From Melieria omissa (Eukaryota; Arthropoda; Insecta; Diptera; Ulidiidae), in contig OZ020270.1 of NCBI GenBank assembly GCA_963971225.1, positions 15,487,817 to 15,551,816 of the forward strand: 64,000 nt of DNA. The letters are read 5' to 3'. Below are positions 10,030 to 22,099 of this stretch, in pieces. Under the pieces are notes generated by a model. It did no database searches. It was not told where the DNA came from and was given only the letters and a program-made list of their open reading frames with translations. A program made the position numbers and the translations under genes. Every line of letters begins with the position of its first letter. Position 1 is the first letter of the stretch.

Positions 10030-10450
10030 GTTAAGTCTCCCATCCTGGGGAGCGATAAAAAATTAAAGTTGGGGCCGCCACTGGCCCTTGGCTCAACTCA
10101 AGGAAGGAAACGCCAATTATTTTGTACAATTCTTTATTACCTGCTAGTTCGCTAGCCAAATCCAAAGTGAATTACATTTTTGAATATTCTTAATCACTAC
10201 CCTACTTATGCCCAGGCCACCGTTGCTCGCTGATCGGCACGTGTGCCGTGTCAGCGTTCTTGCAGTTGCACCGCCAAGCAGCGATATCGCGTTACTCGCA
10301 CGTTGCGTGGCGGCGCTCCCACGGTCCAAGTGCACGGTGTCAAGTGCGGATCGGGTTACCGACCGAATATTGCGCTGCAAGGTATTTGACACCGTGGGGT
10401 TGCAACGTCGGCGCTTTTTTATGAGAAGCGCCGATCAACCTGTGCTAATT
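10030..10450 (-). repeat. LTR2, complete (421 bp)
   Basis: Bounded by the PBS at 10029 and the PPT at 10451. The ends form a short inverted repeat (AATTAG or AGTTAG versus CTTAAC on the minus strand). A poly(A) signal AATAAA is present on the minus strand (about 10133-10138). It contains the same 11-bp inverted repeat and edge hairpin as LTR0. In element orientation it is the 5' LTR of U2 and the 3' LTR of U3. Confidence 0.92.
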
Positions 10451-10460
10451 CCCCCCCCCC

Positions 10461-11899
10461 TTAAAAATCTGCGTCCCGCAGATCTGGTGTTTGGGTAGGT
10501 TGACCTGGAGCTGCTGTCGTCTGTCTTGATTTGACGAGGATTACTGGTGTTTCGATCTTCCCGGTCAATTTTCGCCAGATGAGGAAGGCGGTTACTGCTA
10601 TGGCTACTATGATGAACCCATCGGTTGCCGTTCAAATCTTAAAGTTGTCGCCCAGGCTGCTGAGGTGTTTGATGTTTGCTAAACTTAATCTGTGCACGTA
10701 TTCCAAACTTGGTTTGAACCCTTGGCTTGTTACATTGGTGAAAACGGGGGGTAGCGCTTGGAGGCTTTTCAGGGCTGTACTAGAGAAGGATTCGTTTTTT
10801 ACCCAAAGCGTCTCATTGTTGAGCTGGATGACGAATGTTGGTGTCCGCTTTGCACAGTTCCCTGAAAGTTCGACAGGTAGAGTGTGTTTTCGTCGATTAG
10901 TTCCACGATTTCTTTGTCGTTGGGCTCGAAATAGCATTTAGCGTCCCCTCCTTTTATCAACCGCGCTAGGCATCCGTTTTCAGGTAATTCCTCTAGGGAT
11001 TTTGTGTCGCAGATCGTTGAGTTGTTGATCGAAGGACATTTTCCAGTAACTCCAAACGTCTCGTCGTCGCTCACCAATACCTCCGCATATGGTAAAGCTA
11101 CCTTCCTGCCAGAGTGAGTGGCAGCCCTAGTGATTAGTCGACGATATTTCGTTGGTTTCACCTTTGGGATGGACAGGATGTAGAGGAGCAGGGTGCCATT
11201 CGAGTATATTGACGGTTTTGCATACTCAACGGCCTCAATAGCATTCTGGTATGGCAACTCCTCCTCCTCGGCAATTATCTTCCTGATTTCTTCTTGGTCG
11301 AGGAGGTTTGTGTTCACAATGCCCGTTTTTGCCATCTGGCATGCCCGTACTATTTCGTTCGTTTGCTCCTTCAGGATTTCTACTCTGTTAGCGAGCAAGG
11401 CCTCCGCGCTCCCAGCGTTGAACTCTTTGCCAATGGCGTTCACGTACTTCACCATGCTGTTTAGCTGGTCAATCGATGCGCGGGTGATGTTAAAGAGTTG
11501 CTCGTTAACCTTGAACTGGTGGTTATTGTTTGCCACAACGTCGTTTTGGCTTCTCAAAATCTCATCCCAATCTGCTGCATCCGGCGATCCAGCGATCCAT
11601 TTCCATGCCGATCCAATCCAATTGATAGATCGACGCTCCCGCACCTTTACCGCTCGCAACTCTTTGAGCCGTTGCCTGATTTGGTTGAGATGATAGTCGA
11701 TGAAGGATTTCACCGCATCGTTCCTCATAGTGGCCGCTGATACTTCCAGCCTCCTCAAAGTTGCGTCAAAGAAATCAGTATCGATGGTGTGTACCAGCCT
11801 AAAATGTCCGCTTACTACCCAGCCATTGCCGTGCTGAATAACTACTAGGGGGGAGTCGTTGAAGACGTTAAATCCGGCGATGCCGGATATCAGTAACAA
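10461..11899 (-). pseudogene. env: env of U3, broken
   Basis: Same frame layout and lesions as U1: 366-codon frame 10799-11899, frameshift near 10830, TGA at 10632-10634, transmembrane segment and tail at 10461-10631. One substitution turns the conserved His codon of the KCHF segment into Tyr, shared with U6. Confidence 0.85.
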
Positions 11900-12326
11900 T
11901 CTATTTTATGATATAATTTAAAAATAAGGTAACGTTATTCCAATTTTTCTTAATTCTATACAATTTTTAACTTAAGCCTACTTTGCTTACTATATCTTTA
12001 GAATATGATTGTCTTTTACAATTTTACTGTGTCGTGCTATGTTTCTGCACTAAAAAAGATTTTTAAGCCTTTTCAGTTTGCTTGACTTAGTTCATCATTT
12101 TATTCGAATTTTTGTTGCCATTCTTGACTTAGTTCATCATTTTATTTTTTTATTATGGCAATTTTTTTTTGCCATTGGTGTAAAAATTGCATTTATAAAA
12201 ACAAATTTTGATAATTTTTTCTTTTACTTGTTTCATGCTTAATTTAAATTTGTGCCTTATGAGAGAGTGTGCTTGTGCCTCGGTGGTGAGGGAAAGGTAA
12301 GAGATCTGTATGAAGGTTGGAGTTCG

Positions 12327-13350
12327 TCAGTTTTTAATGTATGTCTTATGGAATTTTTTTCCGGTATCAGTGTGTATGGTCACCCTATTGTCTTTCCCTA
12401 CTGTCGCCTTTTTGTACAGGGGTTTGTGTTTCCCCTTTATTTGCTTGTCCTTTACAAACACCGTGTCCCCCCTCTTGTATTGCTTGGGCTCTCGTTTTTT
12501 CTTGTTTACGCGTAAATTCCTTAACTCTTGATTTTTCCTAATTTGTGCCCTTATTTCCCGATGAACTCTACTCCGAAAGTCTACTAAATTTCGATAATTT
12601 ATTCTTTGGGTTCTGTTGAAAAAAATGTCGCTGGGTTTCTGTTTGGAGTTGTCGCTACTATATGGTTGGTCTGGCTCTTCATCCTTGATAGGGCATCGGC
12701 TACAAAATTCGATTTACCTGGTGTGTAAACCAATTCGTAGTTATACTCCTCGATTCGAGCCTTCCACCTCTTCAGCTTTGCGTTATAATTCCTGTTGCTT
12801 AACGCAAAGGTGAGGGATTGATGATCTGTAAAGATTCGGACCTTCCTTGCTCCATATAAGTATGACCGTAAGTTATCGAGGGACCACACGATCGCCAGCA
12901 TTTCTTTCTCGTTCGTAGCATAATTTTCTTCCGTTTTGCTAAGGGAACGAGAAATAAAGGCGATTGGCCTGCTCTTGCCGTGCTCCCCTTGCGAAAGCAT
13001 CGCACCTATAGCGTAGTTAGACGCGTCAGTCGTTAAGTTGAATGGTCGGTCAAAGTCCGGAAAAGACAATATTTCAGAAGAAGTTAGGAGCTGTTTCAAC
13101 CCGTTGAAGGCTTTTAAGGCGACCTCGTCTAAGTCGACCCTCACTTTCTTTGATTGATTTGCTCTAATTTGGGCATTACCCCCCGTGTCAGGTTCGTGAG
13201 CGGTTTCGCGATTTTCGCGTAATCGCGAATAAATTTCCTGTAGTAGGACGTCATGCCCAGAAAGCTTTTCAGTTCCTTCAGTGTCGTGGGTGGTAAAAGA
13301 TCTTGTATTGTTCTAACTTTCCTTGGATCAGGCGTGATGCTTAATTTTAT
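12327..13350 (-). pseudogene. pol: pol remnant of U3
   Basis: Integrase tail at 12327-12593; RNase H frame 12599-13144. Loss of one C in a C run near 13180-13186 shifts the frame upstream of RNase H and separates the RT thumb part; U4 shares this. Confidence 0.85.
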
Positions 13351-14236
13351 TATTTTGTCCCCTGAATGGACTACCCCCTTGTGGGCGATTCATATAATTA
13401 ACCTGCCTTGTCTGAATGGAGCCGTCGACCTCCATTTTTTCAATGGGCCTCGGAGTGTATGGCTTGTTCGTGGTTACGTTCGAATTGAAGTTATTAGAGA
13501 ACCTATTAGACTGCGGATAAGGACGATTGAAGCCCCTTCGGTTTCCCCAATTGTCGTTAAATCGTTGTCGAGGGGGTAGTGGTGGTTGGCGGTTGTCGTT
13601 ACCTAGTGAATTTGAAGGAACAGGAATTTTATTCGCCGGAAACGTGTGTATAATGTTATTGCGTAGGGTGAGATTTTGGATTTCGAGGCAAGCAGAATAT
13701 GCCTCGGGCAAAGTCCTGGGCTTCTGGACTATGAGCATCCTCGAAAGCTCCCCGCTAAGCCCCCGAATAAAAACATCCAGCGCCCTGTTCCTGTAGGTTT
13801 CAACGAGAACACCCACTGTTTCCTCCGTGTAGTCCTCACTCTTAATCTTGTTAACGATTAGTGACAATTGGTGGTTAACTGCCGCATAGAACTCGTCTAG
13901 TTTAGATCCCCACGAGACGTATTGGGACGGATTCCCGTCAAAGACTTGTAACTCCTTGACGCAATCCGGCAACCTCCCAATTTCCCGCAGTTCCTCTTCC
14001 GTCCGAGGCGCACGAGTTATTACAGACGGCCTGTTTTCGCGGGTCGTTTCTCCCGTCCCTTGTGCTAACAGTTCAAACCTGGCATGCATCCTCTGCTCCA
14101 TAAGCAAAAGAGCGCGGTCGATCTCTCCCCCCGATTTCTCAACAGCACCTAGCCGAGACTCGAGCCCGCGAATTTGCCAGAGGAGCTCATTCACCGCCCC
14201 AGTCATTTGAGTTACCTTGTCCGTCAGATTGTCCAT
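13328..14236 (-). CDS. gag: Gag of U3, internally deleted (302 aa)
   Basis: An in-frame deletion removes 79 codons, residues 110-188 of the full protein, in the capsid-like domain; the join lies at about 13908-13910. The coiled-coil N-terminus and Arg/Asn-rich C-terminus remain. The same deletion is in U4, U5 and U6, so it is a shared derived state. Capsid assembly by this form is doubtful. Confidence 0.84.
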   Translation of the reverse strand: MDNLTDKVTQMTGAVNELLWQIRGLESRLGAVEKSGGEIDRALLLMEQRMHARFELLAQGTGETTRENRPSVITRAPRTEEELREIGRLPDCVKELQVFDGNPSQYVSWGSKLDEFYAAVNHQLSLIVNKIKSEDYTEETVGVLVETYRNRALDVFIRGLSGELSRMLIVQKPRTLPEAYSACLEIQNLTLRNNIIHTFPANKIPVPSNSLGNDNRQPPLPPRQRFNDNWGNRRGFNRPYPQSNRFSNNFNSNVTTNKPYTPRPIEKMEVDGSIQTRQVNYMNRPQGGSPFRGQNNKIKHHA

Positions 14237-15488
14237 TTTATGGGTTTTTTTCTTTTTAATCTTTATTTAAAAATGTGTATAAGTGGAAGGTATGTATAAG
14301 TGGGAAGTGTGTATAAGTAGGAAGGCACTCACCGATTGGCACACTATAATTTACTTTATATTAGTCTCTTTCTCTTACGTAGTCACGCAGGATAGCATCG
14401 GCACGTAGATTGATCCCACAGATTTTCAAGCCTGCAAAGGGAACGAAATATAAATACACTTTCACCACTTGTACATGGCGTTGTGTCTTCTTCACGTCAA
14501 TCGGGAGTCGAACCCAGACATCAGTTGGTTAGACTGATATCCACCATTTCGGTTGCGTGTCTTAATTTAAAAAAATTTTCTGTGAAATTTGTACCGTGTT
14601 CTTATGGGAACGGCGACATGTACCGCATGGGTATTTCACGCACACTCGTCTCAACAAATTTTATGTTTTGGTCAAGGAAGGGCTGTGTAATCCTTTTTAG
14701 TCGCCGACAATCATATTGAAGGCAACCTACTAAGGCACAGCTTACTTCACAGCAATATTTTGGGCCTAGGGCGATCTCAAACGTGTTCTTATGGGGACGT
14801 CGGAAGGTTTCTACCGTGATAGCGGAATAGTTGCCGTATTCTCATGGGAACGACAACGTGCACCAATAAGGCGTACCACGATCACTTTATGGCAGCTATC
14901 GCAGGACCACAAAATTTGCTAACCAATACCTTGTTCACGACAACATCGTGGTTTTCGTGCTGGCTGCAGGATTTTCGATATTATTTTTTTTCTTCACTTT
15001 AACATTTCACATTTTCACTGTTCTTTTAACCTGGAGGGTCTGGCTTTTCGGGCTACAGAGTCGCAGATTTGAACTCAGTTATACCAAAAGGTTTAAATTT
15101 CTGTTTCATAATTTTACATTATTTTATCTGGTGGCGTAGGTGCGTTTCTTCGGTTCATAAGATTAATTTTAATTATGGAGCCTGAGGGTCTTCGGGGTCA
15201 CAGGCCTTTCATTTTGTTATACCCTGGAGGGTCCCGTGGGAATCGCAGGGTAAGGACGTATTTCTTGATTTCTTTTTACATTATCGTTAACATGTTTTAT
15301 TTTTTTATTCACTAGCTGGAGGGTCCCGTAGGAATCGCAGCTCAAAAAATTTTTCGCACCACGCCACTTTTGTCACTTTCACTAAAATTTTCACTTTAAG
15401 TTGTGGCTCGGCTTTTTAGGCCTACCACCAGCAGTGCTGCACTCACACCACGATGTCCTCGTTGAAGGAACCCGCTTAAAAAATGCGG
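14237..15488 (-). other. 5' leader of U3
   Basis: Repeat families A and B are kept. Small changes shared only with U4 (an ATTTTCTGTG variant and an AATCATATTGA variant) tie these two units together. The intact PBS follows at 15489-15506. Confidence 0.7.
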
Positions 15489-15506
15489 GTCCCTGCTCGG
15501 GCGCCA

Positions 15507-15816
15507 GTTAAGTCTCCCATCCTGGGGAGCGATAAAAAATTAAAGTTGGGGCCGCCACTGGCCCTTGGCTCAACCTGTGGAAGGAAGGAAACGCCAATTA
15601 TTTGTACAATTCTTTATTAGCGTTCTTGCAGTTGCACCGCCAAGCAGCGATATCGCGTTACTCGCACGTTGCGTGGCGGCGCTCCCACGGTCCAAGTGCA
15701 CGGTGTCAAGTGCGGATCGGGTTACCGACCGAATATTGCGCTGCAAGGTATTTGACACCGTGGGGTTGCAACGTCGGCGCTTTTTTATGAGAAGCGCCGA
15801 TCAACCTGTGCTAATT
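15507..15816 (-). repeat. LTR3, internally deleted (310 bp)
   Basis: Lacks about 115 bp present in LTR2, between the TCTTTATT at about 15610 and the AGCGTTCTTG that follows. The poly(A) signal and both termini are kept. It has the CTGTGGAAGGAAGG variant shared with LTR5 and LTR6, where LTR2, LTR4 and LTR7 have CTCAAGGAAGG. Confidence 0.9.
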
Positions 15817-15824
15817 CCCCCCCC

Positions 15825-17263
15825 TTAAAAATCTGCGTCCCGCAGATCTGGTGTTTGGGTAGGTTGACCTGGAGCTGCTGTCGTCTGTCTTGATTTGACG
15901 AGGATTACTGGTGTTTCGATCTTCCCGGTCAATTTTCGCCAGATGAGGAAGGCGGTTACTGCTATGGCTACTATGATGAACCCATCGGTTGCCGTTCAAA
16001 TCTTAAAGTTGTCGCCCAGGCTGCTGAGGTGTTTGATGTTTGCTAAACTTAATCTGTGCACGTATTCCAAACTTGGTTTGAACCCTTGGCTTGTTACATT
16101 GGTGAAAACGGGGGGTAGCGCTTGGAGGCTTTTCAGGGCTGTACTAGAGAAGGATTCGTTTTTTACCCAAAGCGTCTCATTGTTGAGCTGGATGACGAAT
16201 GTTGGTGTCCGCTTTGCACAGTTCCCTGAAAGTTCGACAGGTAGAGTGTGTTTTCGTCGATTAGTTCCACGATTTCTTTGTCGTTGGGCTCGAAATGGCA
16301 TTTAGCGTCCCCTCCTTTTATCAACCGCGCTAGGCATCCGTTTTCAGGTAATTCCTCTAGGGATTTTGTGTCGCAGATCGTTGAGTTGTTGATCGAAGGA
16401 CATTTTCCAGTAACTCCAAACGTCTCGTCGTCGCTCACCAATACCTCCGCATATGGTAAAGCTACCTTCCTGCCAGAGTGAGTGGCAGCCCTAGTGATTA
16501 GTCGACGATATTTCGTTGGTTTCACCTTTGGGATGGACAGGATGTAGAGGAGCAGGGTGCCATTCGAGTATATTGACGGTTTTGCATACTCAACGGCCTC
16601 AATAGCATTCTGGTATGGCAACTCCTCCTCCTCGGCAATTATCTTCCTGATTTCTTCTTGGTCGAGGAGGTTTGTGTTCACAATGCCCGTTTTTGCCATC
16701 TGGCATGCCCGTACTATTTCGTTCGTTTGCTCCTTCAGGATTTCTACTCTGTTAGCGAGCAAGGCCTCCGCGCTCCCAGCGTTGAACTCTTTACCAATGG
16801 CGTTCACGTACTTCACCATGCTGTTTAGCTGGTCAATCGATGCGCGGGTGATGTTAAAGAGTTGCTCGTTAAACTTGAACTGGTGGTTATTGTTTGCCAC
16901 AACGTCGTTTTGGCTTCTCAAAATCTCATCCCAATCTGCTGCATCTGGCGATCCAGCGATCCATTTCCATGCCGATCCAATCCAATTGATAGATCGACGC
17001 TCCCGCACCTTTACCGCTCGCAACTCTTTGAGCCGTTGCCTGATTTGGTTGAGATGATAGTCGATGAAGGATTTCACCGCATCGTTCCTCATAGTGGCCG
17101 CTGATACTTCCAGCCTCCTCAAAGTTGCGTCAAAGAAATCAGTATCGATGGTGTGTACCAGCCTAAAATGTCCGCTTACTACCCAGCCATTGCCGTGCTG
17201 AATAACTACTAGGGGGGAGTCGTTGAAGACGTTAAATCCGGCGATGCCGGATATCAGTAACAA
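15825..17263 (-). pseudogene. env: env of U4, broken
   Basis: 366-codon frame 16163-17263 plus shifted frame 15996-16301 ending in the shared TGA at 15996-15998. A private V-to-F change lies downstream of the fusion-peptide region. Confidence 0.85.
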
Positions 17264-17690
17264 TCTATTTTATGATATAATTTAAAAATAAGGTAACGTT
17301 ATTCCAATTTTTCTTAATTCTATACAATTTTTAACTTAAGCCTACTTTGCTTACTATATCTTTAGAATATGATTGTCTTTTACAATTTTACTGTGTCGTG
17401 CTATGTTTCTGCACTAAAAAAGATTTTTAAGCCTTTTCAGTTTGCTTGACTTAGTTCATCATTTTATTCGAATTTTTGTTGCCATTCTTGACTTAGTTCA
17501 TCATTTTATTTTTTTATTATGGCAATTTTTTTTTGCCATTGGTGTAAAAATTGCATTTATAAAAACAAATTTTGATAATTTTTTCTTTTACTTGTTTCAT
17601 GCTTAATTTAAATTTGTGCCTTATGAGAGAGTGTGCTTGTGCCTCGGTGGTGAGGGAAAGGTAAGAGATCTGTATGAAGGTTGGAGTTCG

Positions 17691-18714
17691 TCAGTTTTTA
17701 ATGTATGTCTTATGGAATTTTTTTCCGGTATCAGTGTGTATGGTCACCCTATTGTCTTTCCCTACTGTCGCCTTTTTGTACAGGGGTTTGTGTTTCCCCT
17801 TTATTTGCTTGTCCTTTACAAACACCGTGTCCCCCCTCTTGTATTGCTTGGGCTCTCGTTTTTTCTTGTTTACGCGTAAATTCCTTAACTCTTGATTTTT
17901 CCTAATTTGTGCCCTTATTTCCCGATGAACTCTACTCCGAAAGTCTACTAAATTTCGATAATTTATTCTTTGGGTTCTGTTGAAAAAAATGTCGCTGGGT
18001 TTCTGTTTGGAGTTGTCGCTACTATATGGTTGGTCTGGCTCTTCATCCTTGATAGGGCATCGGCTACAAAATTCGATTTACCTGGTGTGTAAACCAATTC
18101 GTAGTTATACTCCTCGATTCGAGCCTTCCACCTCTTCAGCTTTGCGTTATAATTCCTGTTGCTTAACGCAAAGGTGAGGGATTGATGATCTGTAAAGATT
18201 CGGACCTTCCTTGCTCCATATAAGTATGACCGTAAGTTATCGAGGGACCACACGATCGCCAGCATTTCTTTCTCGTTCGTAGCATAATTTTCTTCCGTTT
18301 TGCTAAGGGAACGAGAAATAAAGGCGATTGGCCTGCTCTTGCCGTGCTCCCCTTGCGAGAGCATCGCACCTATAGCGTAGTTAGACGCGTCAGTCGTTAA
18401 GTTGAATGGTCGGTCAAAGTCCGGAAAAGACAATATTTCAGAAGAAGTTAGGAGCTGTTTCAACCCGTTGAAGGCTTTTAAGGCGACTTCGTCTAAGTCG
18501 ACCCTCACTTTCTTTGATTGATTTGCTCTAATTTGGGCATTACCCCCCGTGTCAGGTTCGTGAGCGGTTTCGCGATTTTCGCGTAATCGCGAATAAATTT
18601 CCTGTAGTAGGACGTCATGCCCAGAAAGCTTTTCAGTTCCTTCAGTGTCGTGGGTGGTAAAAGATCTTGTATTGTTCTAACTTTCCTTGGATCAGGCGTG
18701 ATGCTTAATTTTAT
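17691..18714 (-). pseudogene. pol: pol remnant of U4
   Basis: Integrase tail at 17691-17957; RNase H frame 17963-18508; same one-base C-run frameshift as U3, near 18545. Confidence 0.85.
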
Positions 18715-19600
18715 TATTTTGTCCCCTGAATGGACTACCCCCTTGTGGGCGATTCATATAATTAACCTGCCTTGTCTGAATGGAGCCGTCGACCTCCATT
18801 TTTTCAATGGGCCTCGGAGTGTATGGCTTGTTCGTGGTTACGTTCGAATTGAAGTTATTAGAGAACCTATTAGACTGCGGATAAGGACGATTGAAGCCCC
18901 TTCGGTTTCCCCAATTGTCGTTAAATCGTTGTCGAGGGGGTAGTGGTGGTTGGCGGTTGTCGTTACCTAGTGAATTTGAAGGAACAGGAATTTTATTCGC
19001 CGGAAACGTGTGTATAATGTTATTGCGTAGGGTGAGATTTTGGATTTCGAGGCAAGCAGAATATGCCTCGGGCAAAGTCCTGGGCTTCTGGACTATGAGC
19101 ATCCTCGAAAGCTCCCCGCTAAGCCCCCGAATAAAAACATCCAGCGCCCTGTTCCTGTAGGTTTCAACGAGAACACCCACTGTTTCCTCCGTGTAGTCCT
19201 CACTCTTAATCTTGTTAACGATTAGTGACAATTGGTGGTTAACTGCCGCATAGAACTCGTCTAGTTTAGATCCCCACGAGACGTATTGGGACGGATTCCC
19301 GTCAAAGACTTGTAACTCCTTGACGCAATCCGGCAACCTCCCAATTTCCCGCAGTTCCTCTTCCGTCCGAGGCGCACGAGTTATTACAGACGGCCTGTTT
19401 TCGCGGGTCGTTTCTCCCGTCCCTTGTGCTAACAGTTCAAACCTGGCATGCATCCTCTGCTCCATAAGCAAAAGAGCGCGGTCGATCTCTCCCCCCGATT
19501 TCTCAACAGCACCTAGCCGAGACTCGAGCCCGCGAATTTGCCAGAGGAGCTCATTCACCGCCCCAGTCATTTGAGTTACCTTGTCCGTCAGATTGTCCAT
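18692..19600 (-). CDS. gag: Gag of U4, internally deleted (302 aa)
   Basis: Carries the 79-codon deletion and a private pair of changes shared with U3 (LLWQIRG near residue 20), making U3 and U4 sister copies here. Confidence 0.84.
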   Translation of the reverse strand: MDNLTDKVTQMTGAVNELLWQIRGLESRLGAVEKSGGEIDRALLLMEQRMHARFELLAQGTGETTRENRPSVITRAPRTEEELREIGRLPDCVKELQVFDGNPSQYVSWGSKLDEFYAAVNHQLSLIVNKIKSEDYTEETVGVLVETYRNRALDVFIRGLSGELSRMLIVQKPRTLPEAYSACLEIQNLTLRNNIIHTFPANKIPVPSNSLGNDNRQPPLPPRQRFNDNWGNRRGFNRPYPQSNRFSNNFNSNVTTNKPYTPRPIEKMEVDGSIQTRQVNYMNRPQGGSPFRGQNNKIKHHA

Positions 19601-19677
19601 TTTATGGGTTTTTTTCTTTTTAATCTTTATTTAAAAATGTGTATAAGTGGAAGGTATGTATAAGTGGGAAGTGTGTA

Positions 19678-20465
19678 TTAAGATTAAGATTAAGATTGAT
19701 TGGGGCTAGACATTGGCTGTCTATGGCACTGCGTTCATTTTGAACTATTGTGCCTTGCCCGAGTTCAGTACTGGAAGAGACTATTTCCTCCTATTTTCTC
19801 AAAGAACATTTTAATTCTTGCGAGATCAATTTCAGACAGATGAGTAGTCTGTAATATTTCCTTGCCTAGTGCCTGCTTTCTTGCATGGACTAAGGCCGGG
19901 CATTCAGTTATCAGGTGTATGGAAGTCTCGTCATCCTCCATGCAAAATCTACATATTTCACTGTCTGTTAATTTCAGACGGGTCTTATGTTTGTTTAGCA
20001 GACAGTGTCCGCTGATTACTCCTGTCATGAGTTTTAGTTCCGGTCTGCTCAAGCGTAGGAGAAACTTTGCATTTCTGCTTGAGTATCGCGGGAAAAAGGC
20101 TTTGGTACATTCCATACCAATTGATTTTGACCATCTTGCATTTGCTTTGATCAAGTATTCTTGCTTAATACAACCTTTGTAATGAGATTTGCTGACACCT
20201 AAGATCGGTTCGGGTCCAAATGGTCGCTTTCCAGCTCCCTCCCTTGCCAATCTGTCTGCATCCTCATTACCGTCATAGCCGCAATGTGCTGGAATCCAGT
20301 GTACTATTACTCGATTTCCTGTTGATAGTTGTTGGAGAAGATTAGCTGTCTCCAATACCAACTTAGAGGTAAATGTCGACGCGTGCAAGGCTCTTATTGC
20401 GGCCTGGCTGTCTGACATTATGATAATCCTTTTCCGATGAGGGTGAAGGTTCAGAATTGAAGTGT
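19678..20465 (-). mobile_element. 5'-truncated non-LTR retrotransposon, RNase H-bearing clade, inside U4
   Basis: A 788-bp insert flanked by an 11-bp target duplication GGAAGTGTGTA (19667-19677 and 20466-20476). In its own (minus) orientation it ends in a short TAATCT tandem repeat (about 19678-19697), a non-poly(A) 3' tail seen in several non-LTR clades. It is 5' truncated as expected for target-primed reverse transcription. No other unit has it, so it postdates the duplication that made U4. Confidence 0.88.
19765..20465 (-). pseudogene. C-terminal ORF2 fragment: RNase H plus zinc knuckle
   Basis: The open frame shows RNase H hallmarks: SDSQAAIRAL (second Asp region) and WIPAHCGYDGNEDADRLA (last His/Asp region), then a C-x2-C-x8-H-x4-C knuckle (CRFC...HLITEC). 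This order is typical of ORF2 C-termini in RNase H-carrying non-LTR clades such as I and LOA; clade assignment is tentative. Reverse transcriptase and endonuclease are missing. The frame opens in flanking leader sequence (to 20505), so its first residues are not its own. Confidence 0.82.
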
Positions 20466-21669
20466 GGAAGTGTGTATAAGTAGGAAGGCACTCACCGATT
20501 GGCACACTATAATTTACTTTATATTAGTCTCTTTCTCTTACGTAGTCACGCAGGATAGCATCGGCACGTAGATTGATCCCACAGATTTTCAAGCCTGCAA
20601 AGGGAACGAAATATAAATACACTTTCACCACTTGTACATGGCGTTGTGTCTTCTTCACGTCAATCGGGAGTCGAACCCAGACATCAGTTGGTTAGACTGA
20701 TATCCACCATTTCGGTTGCGTGTCTTAATTTAAAAAAATTTTCTGTGAAATTTGTACCGTGTTCTTATGGGAACGGCGACATGTACCGCATGGGTATTTC
20801 ACGCACACTCGTCTCAACAAATTTTATGTTTTGGTCAAGGAAGGGCTGTGTAATCCTTTTTAGTCGCCGACAATCATATTGAAGGCAACCTACTAAGGCA
20901 CAGCTTACTTCACAGCAATATTTTGGGCCTAGGGCGATCTCAAACGTGTTCTTATGGGGACGTCGGAAGGTTTCTACCGTGATAGCGGAATAGTTGCCGT
21001 ATTCTCATGGGAACGACAACGTGCACCAATAAGGCGTACCACGATCACTTTATGGCAGCTATCGCAGGACCACAAAATTTGCTAACCAATACCTTGTTCA
21101 CGACAACATCGTTGTTTTCGTGCTGGCTGCAGGATTTTCGATATTATTTTTTTTCTTCACTTTAACATTTCACATTTTCACTGTTCTTTTAACCTGGAGG
21201 GTCTGGCTTTTCGGGCTACAGAGTCGCAGATTTGAACTCAGTTATACCAAAAGGTTTAAATTTCTGTTTCATAATTTTACATTATTTTATCTGGTGGCGT
21301 AGGTGCATTTCTTCGGTTCATAAGATTAATTTTAATTATGGAGCCTGAGGGTCTTTGGGGTCACAGGCCTTTCATTTTGTTATACCCTGGAGGGTCCCGT
21401 GGGAATCGCAGGGTAAGGACGTATTTCTTGATTTCTTTTTACATTATCGTTAACATGTTTTATTTTTTTATTCACTAGCTGGAGGGTCCCGTAGGAATCG
21501 CAGCTCAAAAAATTTTTCGCACCACGCCACTTTTGTCACTTTCACTAAAATTTTCACTTTAAGTTGTGGCTCGGCTTTTTAGGCCTACCACCAGCAGTCC
21601 TGCACTCACACCATGATGTCCTCGTTGAAGGAACCCGCTTAAAAAATGCGGGTCCCTGCTCGGGCGCCA

Positions 21670-22090
21670 GTTAAGTCTCCCATCCTGGGGAGCGATAAAA
21701 AATTAAAGTTGGGGCCGCCACTGGCCCTTGGCTCAACTCAAGGAAGGAAACGCCAATTATTTTGTACAATTCTTTATTACCTGCTAGTTCGCTAGCCAAA
21801 TCCAAAGTGAATTACATTTTTGAATATTCTTAATCACTACCCTACTTATGCCCAGGCCACCGTTGCTCGCTGATCGGCACGTGTGCCGTGTCAGCGTTCT
21901 TGCAGTTGCACCGCCAAGCAGCGATATCGCGTTACTCGCACGTTGCGTGGCGGCGCTCCCACGGTCCAAGTGCACGGTGTCAAGTGCGGATCGGGTTACC
22001 GACCGAATGTTGCGCTGCAAGGTATTTGACACCGTGGGGTTGCAACGTCGGCGCTTTTTTATGAGAAGCGCCGATCGACCTGTGCTAACT
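21670..22090 (-). repeat. LTR4, complete (421 bp)
   Basis: Bounded by the PBS at 21669 and the PPT at 22091. The edge reads AGTTAGCACAGG on the minus strand, giving the cleaner AGTTA...TAACT terminal symmetry if the first PBS base is counted. Substitutions (GAATGTT where LTR0, LTR2 and LTR3 have GAATATT) are shared with LTR5-LTR7. Confidence 0.92.
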
Positions 22091-22099
22091 CCTCCCCCC

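Larger units (their letters stand above)
19601..21651 (-). other. 5' leader of U4, split by a non-LTR insertion
   Basis: Leader sequence at 19601-19677 and 20466-21651 flanks the insert at 19678-20465. Otherwise close to the U3 leader; the PBS is intact at 21652-21669. Confidence 0.75.
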
